In this document: positions 24,566-33,299 of the stretch, piece after piece
How positions within the stretch are numbered: the stretch's first letter is position 1
Layout of the letters: each line of letters opens with the position of its first letter
Assembly: GCA_948806215.1 (NCBI GenBank)
Contig: CAQIDI010000003.1
Coordinates: 1 to 64,000, forward strand
Reading direction: 5' to 3'
Origin: an uncultured Eubacteriales bacterium
Lineage (GTDB): Bacteria; Bacillota; Clostridia; Christensenellales; UBA1242
Length of the DNA: 64,000 bases
Position numbers and translations under genes: made by a program
The notes under the pieces: generated by a model
What the model was told of the DNA's origin: nothing
Seen by the model: the letters and a program-made list of their open reading frames with translations, nothing else
The model's database searches: none

Positions 24566-24604
24566 ATTAGTAACATTTTAAAAATACAAATAGAGGTATT
24601 TATT

Positions 24605-25318
24605 ATGGCTAATACAAAATATAAAACTGCCAAACAAATTGAAACTGAAGCAAGAACCTTTGGAATGGAGTTTGTAACTCCAACAATTAATTTTAAAGAT
24701 CCAAAACAAAGAGTAATTACTGCTGAAAGACGTTTAGAAATTGCAAAACAACAACAACAAATGTTAAATGGTGATTTTGATACATTTTTAGATAGAATTT
24801 ATGCTGTTGAATTACCTGCAGAAATTATAGAAACTCTTGAAAACATGTATTATAACAAGCCAACATTTGCATTAGCAATTGCATCAGGTGCTGAAATAAA
24901 TTTAGATAAGGTTGCATCTCTATTAGAAGTTTCAAAAAATGATATTGCTAAGCAAAGACTTATTACTGAACAATTAAACGGACAGCTTAATGTTGCTGCT
25001 CTAAAAGGTATGGTAAGGGATTATTATTCTGCTTTAATTGGTATTCAAAACGGATGTGAAGGAAAAGCTTCAAGATCGTTTATGGGAAATTTTGATTTGC
25101 TTTTAGAAAATTCTGTATTCTATACTGGTACTGACACTGTTGATCCTAAATATACTGAACTTCTTGGTAATTTAAAAACTAATATAAAACAAATTAGGGA
25201 TTACAAATCACTTCCTAAAGCAGAGGAAATTACTAGAACAACAAACAAAATGCTTATAAATTACGCAAATAACCATTTAATTAAGAATTTTTCAAATAAT
25301 TCAGCAATTAAGCGTTAA
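24605..25318 (+). CDS. Hypothetical alpha-helical protein, 237 residues
   Basis: A complete frame with its own promoter and an AGAGGT site before the ATG. The predicted product is hydrophilic and largely helical, without signal peptide, membrane segment, Cys motif or nucleotide-binding motif. Notable stretches are a Gln run (AKQQQQMLNGDFD) and LASGAEINLDKVASLLEVSK-like helices. No family recognised. It converges with the unknown gene at 25349-26827 and shares its terminator. Both use fewer TCG/CCG-containing codons than the ribosomal neighbours by eye, which may hint at separate ancestry. Confidence 0.65.
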   Translation: MANTKYKTAKQIETEARTFGMEFVTPTINFKDPKQRVITAERRLEIAKQQQQMLNGDFDTFLDRIYAVELPAEIIETLENMYYNKPTFALAIASGAEINLDKVASLLEVSKNDIAKQRLITEQLNGQLNVAALKGMVRDYYSALIGIQNGCEGKASRSFMGNFDLLLENSVFYTGTDTVDPKYTELLGNLKTNIKQIRDYKSLPKAEEITRTTNKMLINYANNHLIKNFSNNSAIKR

Positions 25319-25350
25319 AAAAAAGAAAGTTTTATAAACTTTCTTTTTTT
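25317..25350. terminator. Bidirectional terminator between two hypothetical genes
   Basis: GAAAGTTT and AAACTTTC surround a 3-base loop; eight A precede and seven T follow, so it serves both convergent genes. Confidence 0.85.
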
Positions 25351-26827
25351 ATCCACCCATAACATTTGTAACTTGTTTTCTATTTATATCAGGGTTCTTA
25401 AAATTTCTATCACGTTGTTTTGGAGATTGAGATGGAGTTAAATCTACTGGTAAAACATCATCAACTGGTACTTCTTCAGATAATTCTTCACCAACTGGTG
25501 GTTTTACATCAGTAACAGTAGTTTCTTCCGCACCTTTAACTAATTCTATAGTATCTTGTTCATTTGTTACTGGTGTAGGATTACTATCGGCATTATCCAA
25601 ATCTATTCCTACTAAATTACCATCCCCTACTTGAGTATCAATATCACGAGAATTAGTTTTTGAATCTTGATGAATTAAATTGCTACTTGCGTAATTATTC
25701 ATAGCTTCAAATAACTTATTTCCATTTGATTTTGCTTCATTAACTGATGATGTTACATCAACTGAAGCTTTTGGTTGCTCTTGCACTGGAGTTTGTTGTT
25801 GTTTACCAATTGGAGTTTCAATTCCTGCCAAATTTGCAATGCTTCCAAGTTTTTTATCCATTTTATCTTTAATAACTTTAGGATTTTTTTCTTGGATTTC
25901 TGGTGGAATAACACTTTCTTGAGTTTGTTTAACATCAACCAAAGTATCGGTTAATGCATCGCGAGTTTTCTTTGGAAATGTGTCTAGCACTTGTTGTTGT
26001 GCTGTTTTTTCAACTCGTTCTGCACTTGTTATAAACATTCCTAAAACTGGCAATATCTTTTCGCGATATTGTTTTTCTTGTTCGGAATAGTTTTCTAATC
26101 CTGTTAAATCTTCGAAAGCTTTATCAAGCAGTTCGTTCATTGCTTTATAGTTAGTAACTTTTTTTGATTTTTTATCTACTAAAAAATATTCGGATACTTT
26201 ACTAAATTCATCATTAAAAATTGCTAAAACTTTTTTTGTGTATGCATTATTTGTTTTCTTTAACAAATTAATTCGTTGTGTAAAATAATCTTCGTAAATA
26301 ACATTATAACTTTCAACTGTTAATTTATCTAATGCCTTTAAAAGCATATTGCGTTTTAATAAATAAGCATCCTGAGTTTCATCTTCTTTAAACTCTTTAG
26401 CATCGCCTTCGTCATTTATTACAACATTAAATGTTTTTAAGGTTCTATCAATAAAATCAGGCACTAATTCGTTAGTATATTTGGCAATTGGGGTTTTAAT
26501 TATGTTTGTTAACCTTCCACCTTGCTTTTCTACTGGTTCTAATGTGCTAAGCACACCAGTTGCAAGATTTGAGTTACTATTCTTTTTAAAATCTATTTGA
26601 AAATCAATAACTCTGCCCGATTGTGTTTTTGCATTTACAAATATTGAATTGTTGTAGGATTCTAGTTTAACTTTTTTAAGTTCAACTAACTCATTAACAA
26701 TTTTTTTGTTTATTACATACTTACCTTTTGCATTATAATCGCCTAATAATTTGTTTTGAATTACATCTGCTTTTTCGGTAACAAAATTATCATGAGTATC
26801 TAATTTTATAAATTTTTTAATATTCAT
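25349..26827 (-). CDS. Hypothetical protein with disordered C-terminus, 492 residues
   Basis: The N-terminal 290 residues look folded and mixed alpha/beta (SGRVIDFQIDFKKNSN, YLLKRNMLLKALDKLTVESY), with several long helices. The last 200 residues are low in hydrophobics and rich in Gln, Pro, Thr, Val, Asp and Glu, which suggests a disordered tail. No signal peptide or membrane segment is evident, and no catalytic motif is recognised. A GGGGGAAATTTA sequence lies just before the ATG. It lies between a hypothetical gene and the repeat-rich gap downstream of tuf. Function unknown. Confidence 0.65.
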   Translation of the reverse strand: MNIKKFIKLDTHDNFVTEKADVIQNKLLGDYNAKGKYVINKKIVNELVELKKVKLESYNNSIFVNAKTQSGRVIDFQIDFKKNSNSNLATGVLSTLEPVEKQGGRLTNIIKTPIAKYTNELVPDFIDRTLKTFNVVINDEGDAKEFKEDETQDAYLLKRNMLLKALDKLTVESYNVIYEDYFTQRINLLKKTNNAYTKKVLAIFNDEFSKVSEYFLVDKKSKKVTNYKAMNELLDKAFEDLTGLENYSEQEKQYREKILPVLGMFITSAERVEKTAQQQVLDTFPKKTRDALTDTLVDVKQTQESVIPPEIQEKNPKVIKDKMDKKLGSIANLAGIETPIGKQQQTPVQEQPKASVDVTSSVNEAKSNGNKLFEAMNNYASSNLIHQDSKTNSRDIDTQVGDGNLVGIDLDNADSNPTPVTNEQDTIELVKGAEETTVTDVKPPVGEELSEEVPVDDVLPVDLTPSQSPKQRDRNFKNPDINRKQVTNVMGG

Positions 26828-27096
26828 TAAATTTCCCCCGCTACCTTATTATTATACCAAATATTATAATTTTTTACAATATTTTAAAATCACTTTAAAA
26901 AAACAAATTTTGTAAAAATTTCGACAACTTTTTATATATTGTATTTAACAATAATAATTATTTCAAGCAATATTTTAATAATTTTTTTTAATCTTAAAAA
27001 TTTTGAATATTTGGTTTAAAAAAAGTTTTTTTGTGTTTAAATATATGGCAGTTTGTCATAATTTTTAACTTTTATTAACATTTTAAATGTTTACTT

Positions 27097-27124
27097 GATC
27101 CTTCGACTTCGCTCAGGATGACAG
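27097..27124. repeat. Short dispersed palindromic repeat (GATCCTTCG...AGGATGACA type)
   Basis: A GC-richer island reading GATCCTTCGACTTCGCTCAG and then GATGACA stands out in AT-rich DNA; ATCCT and AGGAT form its imperfect stem. I recognise this sequence as a widely occurring intergenic repeat in many bacterial genomes and metagenome bins. Only one copy is in this window, so its repeat status here is from knowledge. Confidence 0.55.
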
Positions 27125-27180
27125 AAAAACTAAACTAAATTTTTATAAAAATAAAAAAACTCAAATTAATTATTTTTATA

Positions 27181-27312
27181 GAAGCAAACATAATTAGTAT
27201 TGCTACAATATAAGCAACATTTGTATGTGCAACTTCGACAAAAATTAAAACAAGTTTTAATGCGTAAACTAAATTAAAGAAAAAAAGAAGTGCTTTTGCA
27301 CTTCTTTTAAAT
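27181..27312. repeat. Tandem repeat unit 1 (most diverged) with terminator hairpin
   Basis: It begins TTTTATAGAAGC and includes a GCAACATTTGT and an ACTTCGACAAAAATT stretch matching units 2 and 3. It closes with hairpin 27283-27308 (AAAAGAAGTGC/GCACTTCTTTT, TTTT loop). Confidence 0.5.
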
Positions 27313-27402
27313 CAATTACTTTGTAATTGTTTCTTTATAAAATAATAGTTCGACATAATGCTGCTAAGTTAATTCAAAAAAATTAGCTTATCTGGTTTTA
27401 TA

Positions 27403-27543
27403 GAAACAAGCCAGATAAAACAAGCGACACTTTAGTGGCATTTGTTTTTGCTGTTGCCGTTTCGATAAATAATTGAAAACAAAAAAAGCATACATATGTA
27501 TGCTTTTTTTAATTTCGTTAGAAATTCGCTTCAGTGAAGTTTT
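27403..27543. repeat. Tandem repeat unit 2 with perfect terminator palindrome
   Basis: It shares with unit 3 TATAGAA, GATAAAACAAGC, ATTTGTTTTTGC and TTCGATAA, then a nearly identical end (AATTGAAAACAAAAAAAGCA, then TTTCGTTAGAAATTC and AGTGAAGTTTT). The end includes a perfect 30-base palindrome at 27481-27510. The offset to unit 3 is 206-207 bases. Confidence 0.7.
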
Positions 27544-27609
27544 AATACTAATTTATATTAATAGATTTAATTAGGTGAATTTAGAAAAATTGATTTATTC
27601 AAACTTATA

Positions 27610-27748
27610 GAAGCTAGGTGGATAAAACAAGCAGTGCGAAGCAATATTTGTTTTTGCCACCGTCACTTCGATAAGTAATTGAAAACAAAAAAAGCATACA
27701 CAAGTATGCTTTTTTAATTTCGTTAGAAATTCACTTTAGTGAAGTTTT
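27610..27748. repeat. Tandem repeat unit 3, adjoining tuf
   Basis: Same order of blocks as unit 2. Its hairpin (27687-27715) is the natural tuf terminator on the minus strand. The best conserved part spans 27677-27748. Confidence 0.7.
27687..27715. terminator. Terminator of tuf (rpsL-rpsG-fusA-tuf unit)
   Basis: AAAAAAAGCATAC and GTATGCTTTTTT surround an ACAA loop; on the minus strand the A run becomes a seven-base U tract. A second copy at 27481-27510 provides a backup terminator. Confidence 0.85.
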
Positions 27749-27751
27749 CAA

Positions 27752-28954
27752 TTACTTAATAATTGCAGAAACAACACCACTACCAACAGTGTGACCACCT
27801 TCACGAATAGCGAAACGTAAACCTTGTTCGATAGCGATAGGAGTAATCAAGTTGATTGTCATCTTAACGTTATCACCTGGCATAACCATTTCAACTCCTT
27901 CTGGAAGTTGGATAGAACCTGTAACGTCGGTTGTTCTGAAGTAGAATTGAGGACGGTATCCATTAAAGAATGGAGTATGACGACCACCTTCTTCTTTCTT
28001 TAATACGTAAACTTCTGCAGTAAATTCTGTATGTGGATGAATTGTACCTGGTTTAGCAAGAACTTGACCACGTTCAATATCAGTTCTTTGAACACCACGT
28101 AGTAATAAACCAACGTTATCACCAGCTTCTGCAAGATCTAGTAATTTACGGAACATTTCAACACCAGTAATAACTGTTTTTAGTTTTGAATTCATACCAA
28201 CGATTTCAACTTCGTCGCCAACTTTAACTTGACCACGTTCTACTCTACCTGTAGCAACTGTTCCACGACCTGTGATTGTGAAAACGTCTTCAACTGGCAT
28301 TAAGAAAGGTTTATCTGTTTCACGAACAGGTTCTGGAATGTATGAATCTAGAGCGTCAACTAATTCGTTGATGCATTTGCAAGCAGGATCGTCTGGACGA
28401 CCAGCTTGAGCAGCTTCAAGAGCTTTTAATGCGCTACCTTTAATAATTGGGGTATCGTCACCAGGGAAACCGTATTCAGATAATAGATCTCTGATTTCCA
28501 TTTCAACTAATTCTAATAGTTCAGGATCATCAACTTGGTCGGTTTTGTTCATAAATACAATAATGTATGGAACACCAACTTGTCTAGCAAGTAAGATGTG
28601 TTCACGAGTTTGAGGCATAGGACCATCTGTTGCAGCAACAACTAGAATAGCACCGTCCATTTGTGCAGCACCAGTAATCATATTTTTAACATAGTCTGCG
28701 TGTCCTGGGCAGTCAACGTGTGCATAGTGACGTGCATCACTTTGATATTCTACGTGAGATGTATTAATTGTTATACCTCTAGCTTTTTCTTCTGGAGCCT
28801 TGTCAATTTCAGCATAGTTCATTGCAAGCGCTTTACCTTGTGCAGCAAGAACAGATGTGATAGCAGCGGTAAGAGTTGTTTTACCGTGGTCTACGTGTCC
28901 GATTGTTCCTACGTTTACGTGTGGTTTTGTTCTTTCATATTTAGCTTTAGCCAT
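27752..28954 (-). CDS. tuf: Elongation factor Tu
   Basis: The 400-residue protein has GTP-binding motifs [11 protein letters not shown] (residues 18-28), [12 protein letters not shown] (switch II), NKTD and SALKALE, followed by domains 2 and 3 ([20 protein letters not shown], then [15 protein letters not shown]). It delivers aminoacyl-tRNA to the ribosome. It is the last gene of the rpsL-rpsG-fusA-tuf unit, 37 bases after fusA, with an AGGAGG site. The codon choice is noticeably more G/C-rich than in its neighbours, as expected for very high expression. Confidence 0.98.
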   Translation of the reverse strand: MAKAKYERTKPHVNVGTIGHVDHGKTTLTAAITSVLAAQGKALAMNYAEIDKAPEEKARGITINTSHVEYQSDARHYAHVDCPGHADYVKNMITGAAQMDGAILVVAATDGPMPQTREHILLARQVGVPYIIVFMNKTDQVDDPELLELVEMEIRDLLSEYGFPGDDTPIIKGSALKALEAAQAGRPDDPACKCINELVDALDSYIPEPVRETDKPFLMPVEDVFTITGRGTVATGRVERGQVKVGDEVEIVGMNSKLKTVITGVEMFRKLLDLAEAGDNVGLLLRGVQRTDIERGQVLAKPGTIHPHTEFTAEVYVLKKEEGGRHTPFFNGYRPQFYFRTTDVTGSIQLPEGVEMVMPGDNVKMTINLITPIAIEQGLRFAIREGGHTVGSGVVSAIIK

Positions 28955-28991
28955 TATTTATATCCTCCTAAATCTTTTTTATTTTAAATAA

Positions 28992-31070
28992 TTAGCTTTT
29001 TTGTTTTTCACCGATTATTTTATCAGCGATATTTTTTGGAACTTCAGCATAATGTGAGAATTCCATATTAAAAGTACCTCTACCCTGTGTTAATCCTCTT
29101 AGGTCGGTTGCATAACCAAACATTTCGCTAAGTGGAATTTGGGCATTGATAACTTGTAACCCATTGTTAATTTCGGTTCCTTGAACCAAACCGCGACGGC
29201 GGTTAATGTTTCCAAGAACGTCTCCTAAATATTCATCAGGCATTTCAATTTCAACTTTCATAATTGGTTCAAGTAAAACTGGGTCTGCTTTTCTAGCACC
29301 TTCTTTAAATGCCATAGATCCTGCAATTTTAAATGCCATTTCTGATGAGTCAACATCGTGGTAACTTCCATCATATAATGTGATTTTAAAGTCTACTGTT
29401 TCATATCCAGCTAACACACCATTTTGTGAAGCTTCTTTAATACCATTATTGATTGGTTCAATATATTCTTTAGGAATAACGCCACCAACAATGTTGTTAA
29501 CAAATTCGTAACCTTTACCAGGTTCTTGTGGTTCAAGTTTAATACGGCAGTGACCATATTGACCTTTACCACCAGATTGTTTAATATACTTACCTTCAGC
29601 ATCCACTGCTTTTCTAATTGTTTCACGGTAAGCAACTTGTGGAGCACCAACATTAGCAACAACCTTAAATTCACGAAGTAATCTATCAACGATAATTTCA
29701 AGGTGAAGTTCGCCCATACCTGCAATAATTGTTTGACCAGTTTCTTGATCGGTATAGGTTTTAAATGAAGGGTCTTCTTCAGCAAGTTTAATAAGCGCTA
29801 AAATCATTTTTTCTTGGCTTGCTTTATCTTTTGGTTCGATTGCTACTCTAATAACTGGATCTGGGAATTCCATTGGGTCAAGAACAATTTGTTTTGATTC
29901 GTCACAAAGTGTTTCACCTGTGGTTGTATCCTTTAAACCAACAATAGCAACAATATCACCAGCATAAGCTGCATCAATTTCTTCACGATCGTTAGCGTTC
30001 ATTCTAATAAGTCTACCGATTCTTTCACGTTTATGTTTGTTGCTATTATAAGCATAAGTTCCTGCTGTAATAGTTCCAGAATAAACACGGAAGAATGTTA
30101 ATTTACCAACATAAGGGTCGGTCATAATTTTAAATGCTAAACCAGCAAATGGTTCGGAATCGCTTGGTTTACGATCTTCTTCCAAATCGCTATTTGGCTT
30201 TTTACCAACTACGGCTGCAATATCGGTTGGAGCTGGCATATAATCAACAATTGCATCTAACAATTTTTGAACGCCTTTATTTCCAAGTGCAGTTCCGCAA
30301 GTGGTTGGGAATATGTTCATATTGATTGTACCAATTCTTATTCCCTTTTTAATATCTGCAACTGATAATTCTTCACCAGAAAAGAATTTTTCTAGTAATG
30401 CATCATCTTGTTCTGCAGCTATTTCAATAAGTTCATTTCTATATTTTTCTGCTTGAGCCTTGTATTCTTCTGGAATATCGATAACTTCCATATCTTTTCC
30501 AAGGTCGTCTTTATAAATAATTGCTTTGTTTTCAACTAGGTCAATAAGTCCTATAAAGGTTTCGCTTGAACCAATTGGTAATTGAATTGGAACAGCATTT
30601 GAACCAAGTCTACTTTTAATTTTTTCTACAACGTTGAAGAAATTTGCATCAGGACGATCCATTTTGTTAACAAAAACCATTCTTGGAACTTTGTAACGGT
30701 CAGCTTGACGCCAAACTTTTTCACTTTGTGGTTGAACGCCTTCACGAGCACTGAAAACTGCAACAGAACCATCTAGAACTTTTAAACTACGTTCAACTTC
30801 GATTGTAAAGTCTACGTGTCCTGGGGTGTCAATAATGTTAATTTGATGACCTTTCCAAAAGCAAGTTGTTGCGGCAGATGTTATTGTAATACCGCGTTCT
30901 TGTTCTTGAGCCATCCAGTCCATTGTTGCACCACCATCGTGAACTTCACCAATTTTGTGAGTTTTTCCGGAGTAAAACAAAATTCTTTCGGTTGTTGTTG
31001 TTTTACCAGCATCGATGTGCGCCATAATACCAACGTTTCTATATTTTTCTATTGGACATTGTCTAGGCAT
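28992..31070 (-). CDS. fusA: Elongation factor G
   Basis: The 692-residue translocation GTPase has [15 protein letters not shown] (residues 17-31), [26 protein letters not shown] and the EF-G domains II-V, including [18 protein letters not shown] and [15 protein letters not shown], with RRGLVQGTE near the end. The length and all G motifs are standard. It lies between rpsG (44 bases) and tuf (37 bases) in the typical str operon order. Confidence 0.98.
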   Translation of the reverse strand: MPRQCPIEKYRNVGIMAHIDAGKTTTTERILFYSGKTHKIGEVHDGGATMDWMAQEQERGITITSAATTCFWKGHQINIIDTPGHVDFTIEVERSLKVLDGSVAVFSAREGVQPQSEKVWRQADRYKVPRMVFVNKMDRPDANFFNVVEKIKSRLGSNAVPIQLPIGSSETFIGLIDLVENKAIIYKDDLGKDMEVIDIPEEYKAQAEKYRNELIEIAAEQDDALLEKFFSGEELSVADIKKGIRIGTINMNIFPTTCGTALGNKGVQKLLDAIVDYMPAPTDIAAVVGKKPNSDLEEDRKPSDSEPFAGLAFKIMTDPYVGKLTFFRVYSGTITAGTYAYNSNKHKRERIGRLIRMNANDREEIDAAYAGDIVAIVGLKDTTTGETLCDESKQIVLDPMEFPDPVIRVAIEPKDKASQEKMILALIKLAEEDPSFKTYTDQETGQTIIAGMGELHLEIIVDRLLREFKVVANVGAPQVAYRETIRKAVDAEGKYIKQSGGKGQYGHCRIKLEPQEPGKGYEFVNNIVGGVIPKEYIEPINNGIKEASQNGVLAGYETVDFKITLYDGSYHDVDSSEMAFKIAGSMAFKEGARKADPVLLEPIMKVEIEMPDEYLGDVLGNINRRRGLVQGTEINNGLQVINAQIPLSEMFGYATDLRGLTQGRGTFNMEFSHYAEVPKNIADKIIGEKQKS

Positions 31071-31114
31071 AAATTTATTTTCCTTTATTTTAGTTTAGTT
31101 TTTTAAAACTTATC

Positions 31115-31585
31115 TTACCAACGATAATGTGCAAAAGCTTTATTGCTTTCTGCCATTCTATGAACATCGTCTTTTTTCTTATAAGCTCCACCAGCATTGT
31201 TATATGCATCCATAATTTCTGCTGCTAGTTTTTGTTCCATAGTTCTTTCATTTCTTTTTCTAGAATATGTTACTAGCCATCTAATAGCTAAAGTTTGACG
31301 ACGAGCAGGGCTAACTTCAATTGGAACTTGATAGTTTGAACCACCAACACGACGAGCTTTAGTTTCAAGAATTGGCTTTAAATTTTCTAATGCTTGTTCA
31401 AAATATTCGTTTGGTTCTGCACTTGTTTTTTCTTTGATGATATCAAATGCGCCATAAACAATATTTTGTGCTATTTCTTTTTTGCCATCCAACATAACTT
31501 GGTTAACAAGTTTTGTTACAACTTTGCTATTGTAACGAGGATCTGGCAAAACATCTCTTTTAGGTGCGCCACCTCTTCTTGGCAT
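31115..31585 (-). CDS. rpsG: 30S ribosomal protein S7
   Basis: The 156-residue protein starts [20 protein letters not shown] and ends [16 protein letters not shown], with VRGSNYQVP-type ([20 protein letters not shown]) and [11 protein letters not shown] segments, all typical of S7. S7 nucleates assembly of the 30S head and contacts E-site tRNA. It follows rpsL by 48 bases. Nothing unusual was noted. Confidence 0.98.
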   Translation of the reverse strand: MPRRGGAPKRDVLPDPRYNSKVVTKLVNQVMLDGKKEIAQNIVYGAFDIIKEKTSAEPNEYFEQALENLKPILETKARRVGGSNYQVPIEVSPARRQTLAIRWLVTYSRKRNERTMEQKLAAEIMDAYNNAGGAYKKKDDVHRMAESNKAFAHYRW

Positions 31586-31633
31586 GATCTTTCTCCTTAT
31601 AAATTTTTTTTATGATAACCTAAGTTGTTAGGT

Positions 31634-32005
31634 TTATTTTCCTTTTTTAGCGCCGTATTTGCTACGACCTTGTTTGCGTTTTGCAACACCAGAAGCATCC
31701 AATGTTCCACGAATTACATGGTAACGAACGCCGGGTAAATCTCTAACCCTACCACCACGAATTAATACAACACTGTGTTCTTGCAAGTTATGACCTTCAC
31801 CTGGAATGTAAACAGTTCCTTCTTGGCCATTACTTAACTTAACTCTGGCAATTTTACGAAGCGCTGAGTTAGGTTTTTTAGGGCTAGTTGTAGTTACTGA
31901 TAAACAAACGCCACGTTTTTGTGGATTTTGATCAAGTGCTGGAACAGGTGATTTAACTGTTTTAGTTTTTCTACCTTGCCTTACTAACTGATTGATTGTT
32001 GGCAT
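31634..32005 (-). CDS. rpsL: 30S ribosomal protein S12
   Basis: The 123-residue protein starts [15 protein letters not shown]. It contains [34 protein letters not shown] and [15 protein letters not shown], the universally conserved decoding-centre segments. It acts in codon-anticodon proofreading. The conserved Lys of the GGRVKDLPG loop (Lys88 in E. coli) is Arg here (codon AGA, 31744-31742), a substitution known to give streptomycin resistance. AGGAGG lies before the ATG. It opens the rpsL-rpsG-fusA-tuf unit, behind a structured leader of about 225 bases. Confidence 0.98.
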   Translation of the reverse strand: MPTINQLVRQGRKTKTVKSPVPALDQNPQKRGVCLSVTTTSPKKPNSALRKIARVKLSNGQEGTVYIPGEGHNLQEHSVVLIRGGRVRDLPGVRYHVIRGTLDASGVAKRKQGRSKYGAKKGK

Positions 32006-32239
32006 CTTATTCCTCCTAATTAGTTTTAAACGAGCAAAACTAACTCAACCCAAGTTGTTTCACTCCAACGGTATCCCACCTAGCACTTAAAAATTTAGCA
32101 AAATTTAAAAGTTATTATAATACGGTGGGCTTCAAAATTAATTTTTTCACACCAAAAAATTAATTTTGTGCTTTAAGTTATTTCTAATTTTAAGCACAAA
32201 AAAAGAACATAACTTTAAGCATACTATAATACGCTATTA
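32006..32239 (-). promoter_or_regulatory. Structured 5' leader of rpsL
   Basis: The leader between the promoter and rpsL contains a hairpin with arms 32200-32192 and 32073-32065-type symmetry at 32165-32173 (TTTGTGCTT/AAGCACAAA). It is followed by a weak T-rich stretch. CCCACC (32129-32124) can pair with GGTGGG (32080-32075) or with an upstream GGTG. These alternatives suggest a regulatory RNA. I do not recognise a named family. Confidence 0.45.
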
Positions 32240-32268
32240 ATATTAGCATTATATATTATAATTGTCAA
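32240..32268 (-). promoter_or_regulatory. Sigma-A promoter of rpsL-rpsG-fusA-tuf
   Basis: -35 TTGACA (32268-32263), a 17-base spacer and -10 TAATAT (32245-32240) with an extended TG. Confidence 0.8.
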
Positions 32269-32270
32269 TG

Positions 32271-32306
32271 AAAAAAGCACTTTTTTTAAAGGTAAAAAAG
32301 TACTTT
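32271..32306 (-). terminator. Terminator downstream of the HicB-like gene
   Basis: On the minus strand AAAGTACTTTTTT pairs with AAAAAAAGTGCTTT (one wobble), then a T run. It separates the small-gene unit from the rpsL promoter. Confidence 0.7.
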
Positions 32307-32326
32307 ATTTTTATATTTTTTTAAGT

Positions 32327-32605
32327 TTAAATTGCTCTATTTTTATCGTTTAATTTGCTTTCAACTAAAACAACCATATTTTTTGGATACATATCTATCA
32401 TTTGTTCAAAATCGGTAGCTTCAGGAATTTCGATTTCGTAGCTAAATGCTGTTTCAAGATACTTATTTAAATAAGCTTGAGCGGTATTTACTGCTTCTTC
32501 AACAGTTTTACCTTCTGCAAAAACTTCGATATCAAACATAGCTATTGTATATTGTTTTTCGGTTTTATCATAAAACAAAACTGCAGGATAAACAAACTTT
32601 TTCAT
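32327..32605 (-). CDS. HicB-like (RNase H-fold) small protein, unpaired
   Basis: The 92-residue protein begins FVYPAVLFYDKTEKQYTIAM and contains VFAEGKTVEEAVNTAQAYLNKYLE, the pattern of HicB-type antitoxins (strand 'yp.v', strand, then 'G.t.eeA...a...l'). Classic HicB proteins pair with the small RNA-cutting toxin HicA. No HicA-like frame (dsRBD fold with a GSHxxY-type motif) is found on either side, so this is probably a solitary member. A TGGAG site lies before the ATG. It follows a small unknown gene on the same strand. Confidence 0.7.
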   Translation of the reverse strand: MKKFVYPAVLFYDKTEKQYTIAMFDIEVFAEGKTVEEAVNTAQAYLNKYLETAFSYEIEIPEATDFEQMIDMYPKNMVVLVESKLNDKNRAI

Positions 32606-32720
32606 ATATACTCCAAATGTTTTCTACTTTTTAATTTTATCATATGCAAAACTAAATGTAAAATATTTGTAATATTTTTTTATTTTTATAAAAAATTAAT
32701 TAAAACCCCGATATTTAAAC

Positions 32721-32746
32721 AAAAAAAGAAACCATTATTGGTTTCT
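32721..32746 (-). terminator. Terminator of the small gene at 32756
   Basis: AGAAACCA and TGGTTTCT around a 4-base loop, followed by a seven-base T tract on the minus strand. Confidence 0.8.
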
Positions 32747-32755
32747 AGTGTGTTT

Positions 32756-33031
32756 TTATTTTCTAGTTTTTGTTGGCGCAGCTACAGAACTAGCATTTAA
32801 AGCATCTATTTGATGGTTAATATTTTCTCTCATTTTTGCTGTTGCTAATTTTCTTGCTTCAAAATCAGCTTGTGCAGCTTCACAAAACTGTTTCATTTTA
32901 GGATCTTCAATAATTTGAACTATTTTACCTGCCCTAACAACAAAACTAACATTATTCTTAATACCATATTCTTCAAGTTGTTTTGGGGTTTGACTTTCAA
33001 ATTTACTAAAATCTTCAACTAATTTGCTCAT
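32756..33031 (-). CDS. Small hypothetical protein, 91 residues
   Basis: A hydrophilic protein with a short N-terminal helix (MSKLVEDFSKFESQTPKQLE), a possible two-strand segment (NVSFVVRAGKIVQIIE) and a long C-terminal helix rich in Ala, Lys and Arg. No membrane segment, Cys motif or known signature is seen. A TGAGGAAA site precedes the ATG and it has its own terminator. It sits between rpoC and the HicB-like gene, where other genomes often have rpsL directly. Function unknown. Confidence 0.6.
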   Translation of the reverse strand: MSKLVEDFSKFESQTPKQLEEYGIKNNVSFVVRAGKIVQIIEDPKMKQFCEAAQADFEARKLATAKMRENINHQIDALNASSVAAPTKTRK

Positions 33032-33261
33032 AATATTTCCTCACTTAAATTAAATAACTTAATTTTTATGTTTCCTTTTTCATTACATCAATATTTTATC
33101 ATATATATTTAAAATGTCAATACCATAAATTTTAAAAAATTATAAAATTTATTTAATTTATATCACTTAAAATTTACATTTATATTATAGCATTATTTTA
33201 GCCTTATGTCAATACCCGAATTTTGCCTTTATTAAGCAAATTATTTTAAATAAATAATATA

Positions 33262-33292
33262 AAAAATGTTCACAAAAATTGTGAACATTTTT
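33262..33292 (-). terminator. Terminator of rpoB-rpoC
   Basis: AAAAATGTTCACAA and its complement TTGTGAACATTTTT around AAA, directly after the rpoC stop. The 33032-33261 stretch beyond it is AT-rich with no other clear element. Confidence 0.85.
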
Positions 33293-33299
33293 AATCAAA

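Larger units (their letters stand above)
26828..27751. other. 924-bp gene-free region downstream of tuf
   Basis: No credible protein frame, tRNA or rRNA is seen. From 26828 to about 27090 it is plain AT-rich DNA, presumably including the promoter of the gene at 26827. At 27097-27124 there is a GC-richer palindromic element. From about 27174 to 27748 there are three diverged copies of a roughly 210-bp unit, each ending in a hairpin with T/A tracts. The copy nearest tuf contains the tuf terminator. Confidence 0.7.

Noticed and set aside
26828..27751. Possible tRNA, 6S RNA or small gene in the long gap after tuf
   Set aside because: No cloverleaf, CCA end, T-loop consensus or credible frame was found; only repeats and terminators can be supported.
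32620..33260. HicA toxin or another small partner near the HicB-like gene
   Set aside because: The only nearby small protein (32756-33031) lacks a HicA fold signature, and no other frame with a ribosome binding site was found.
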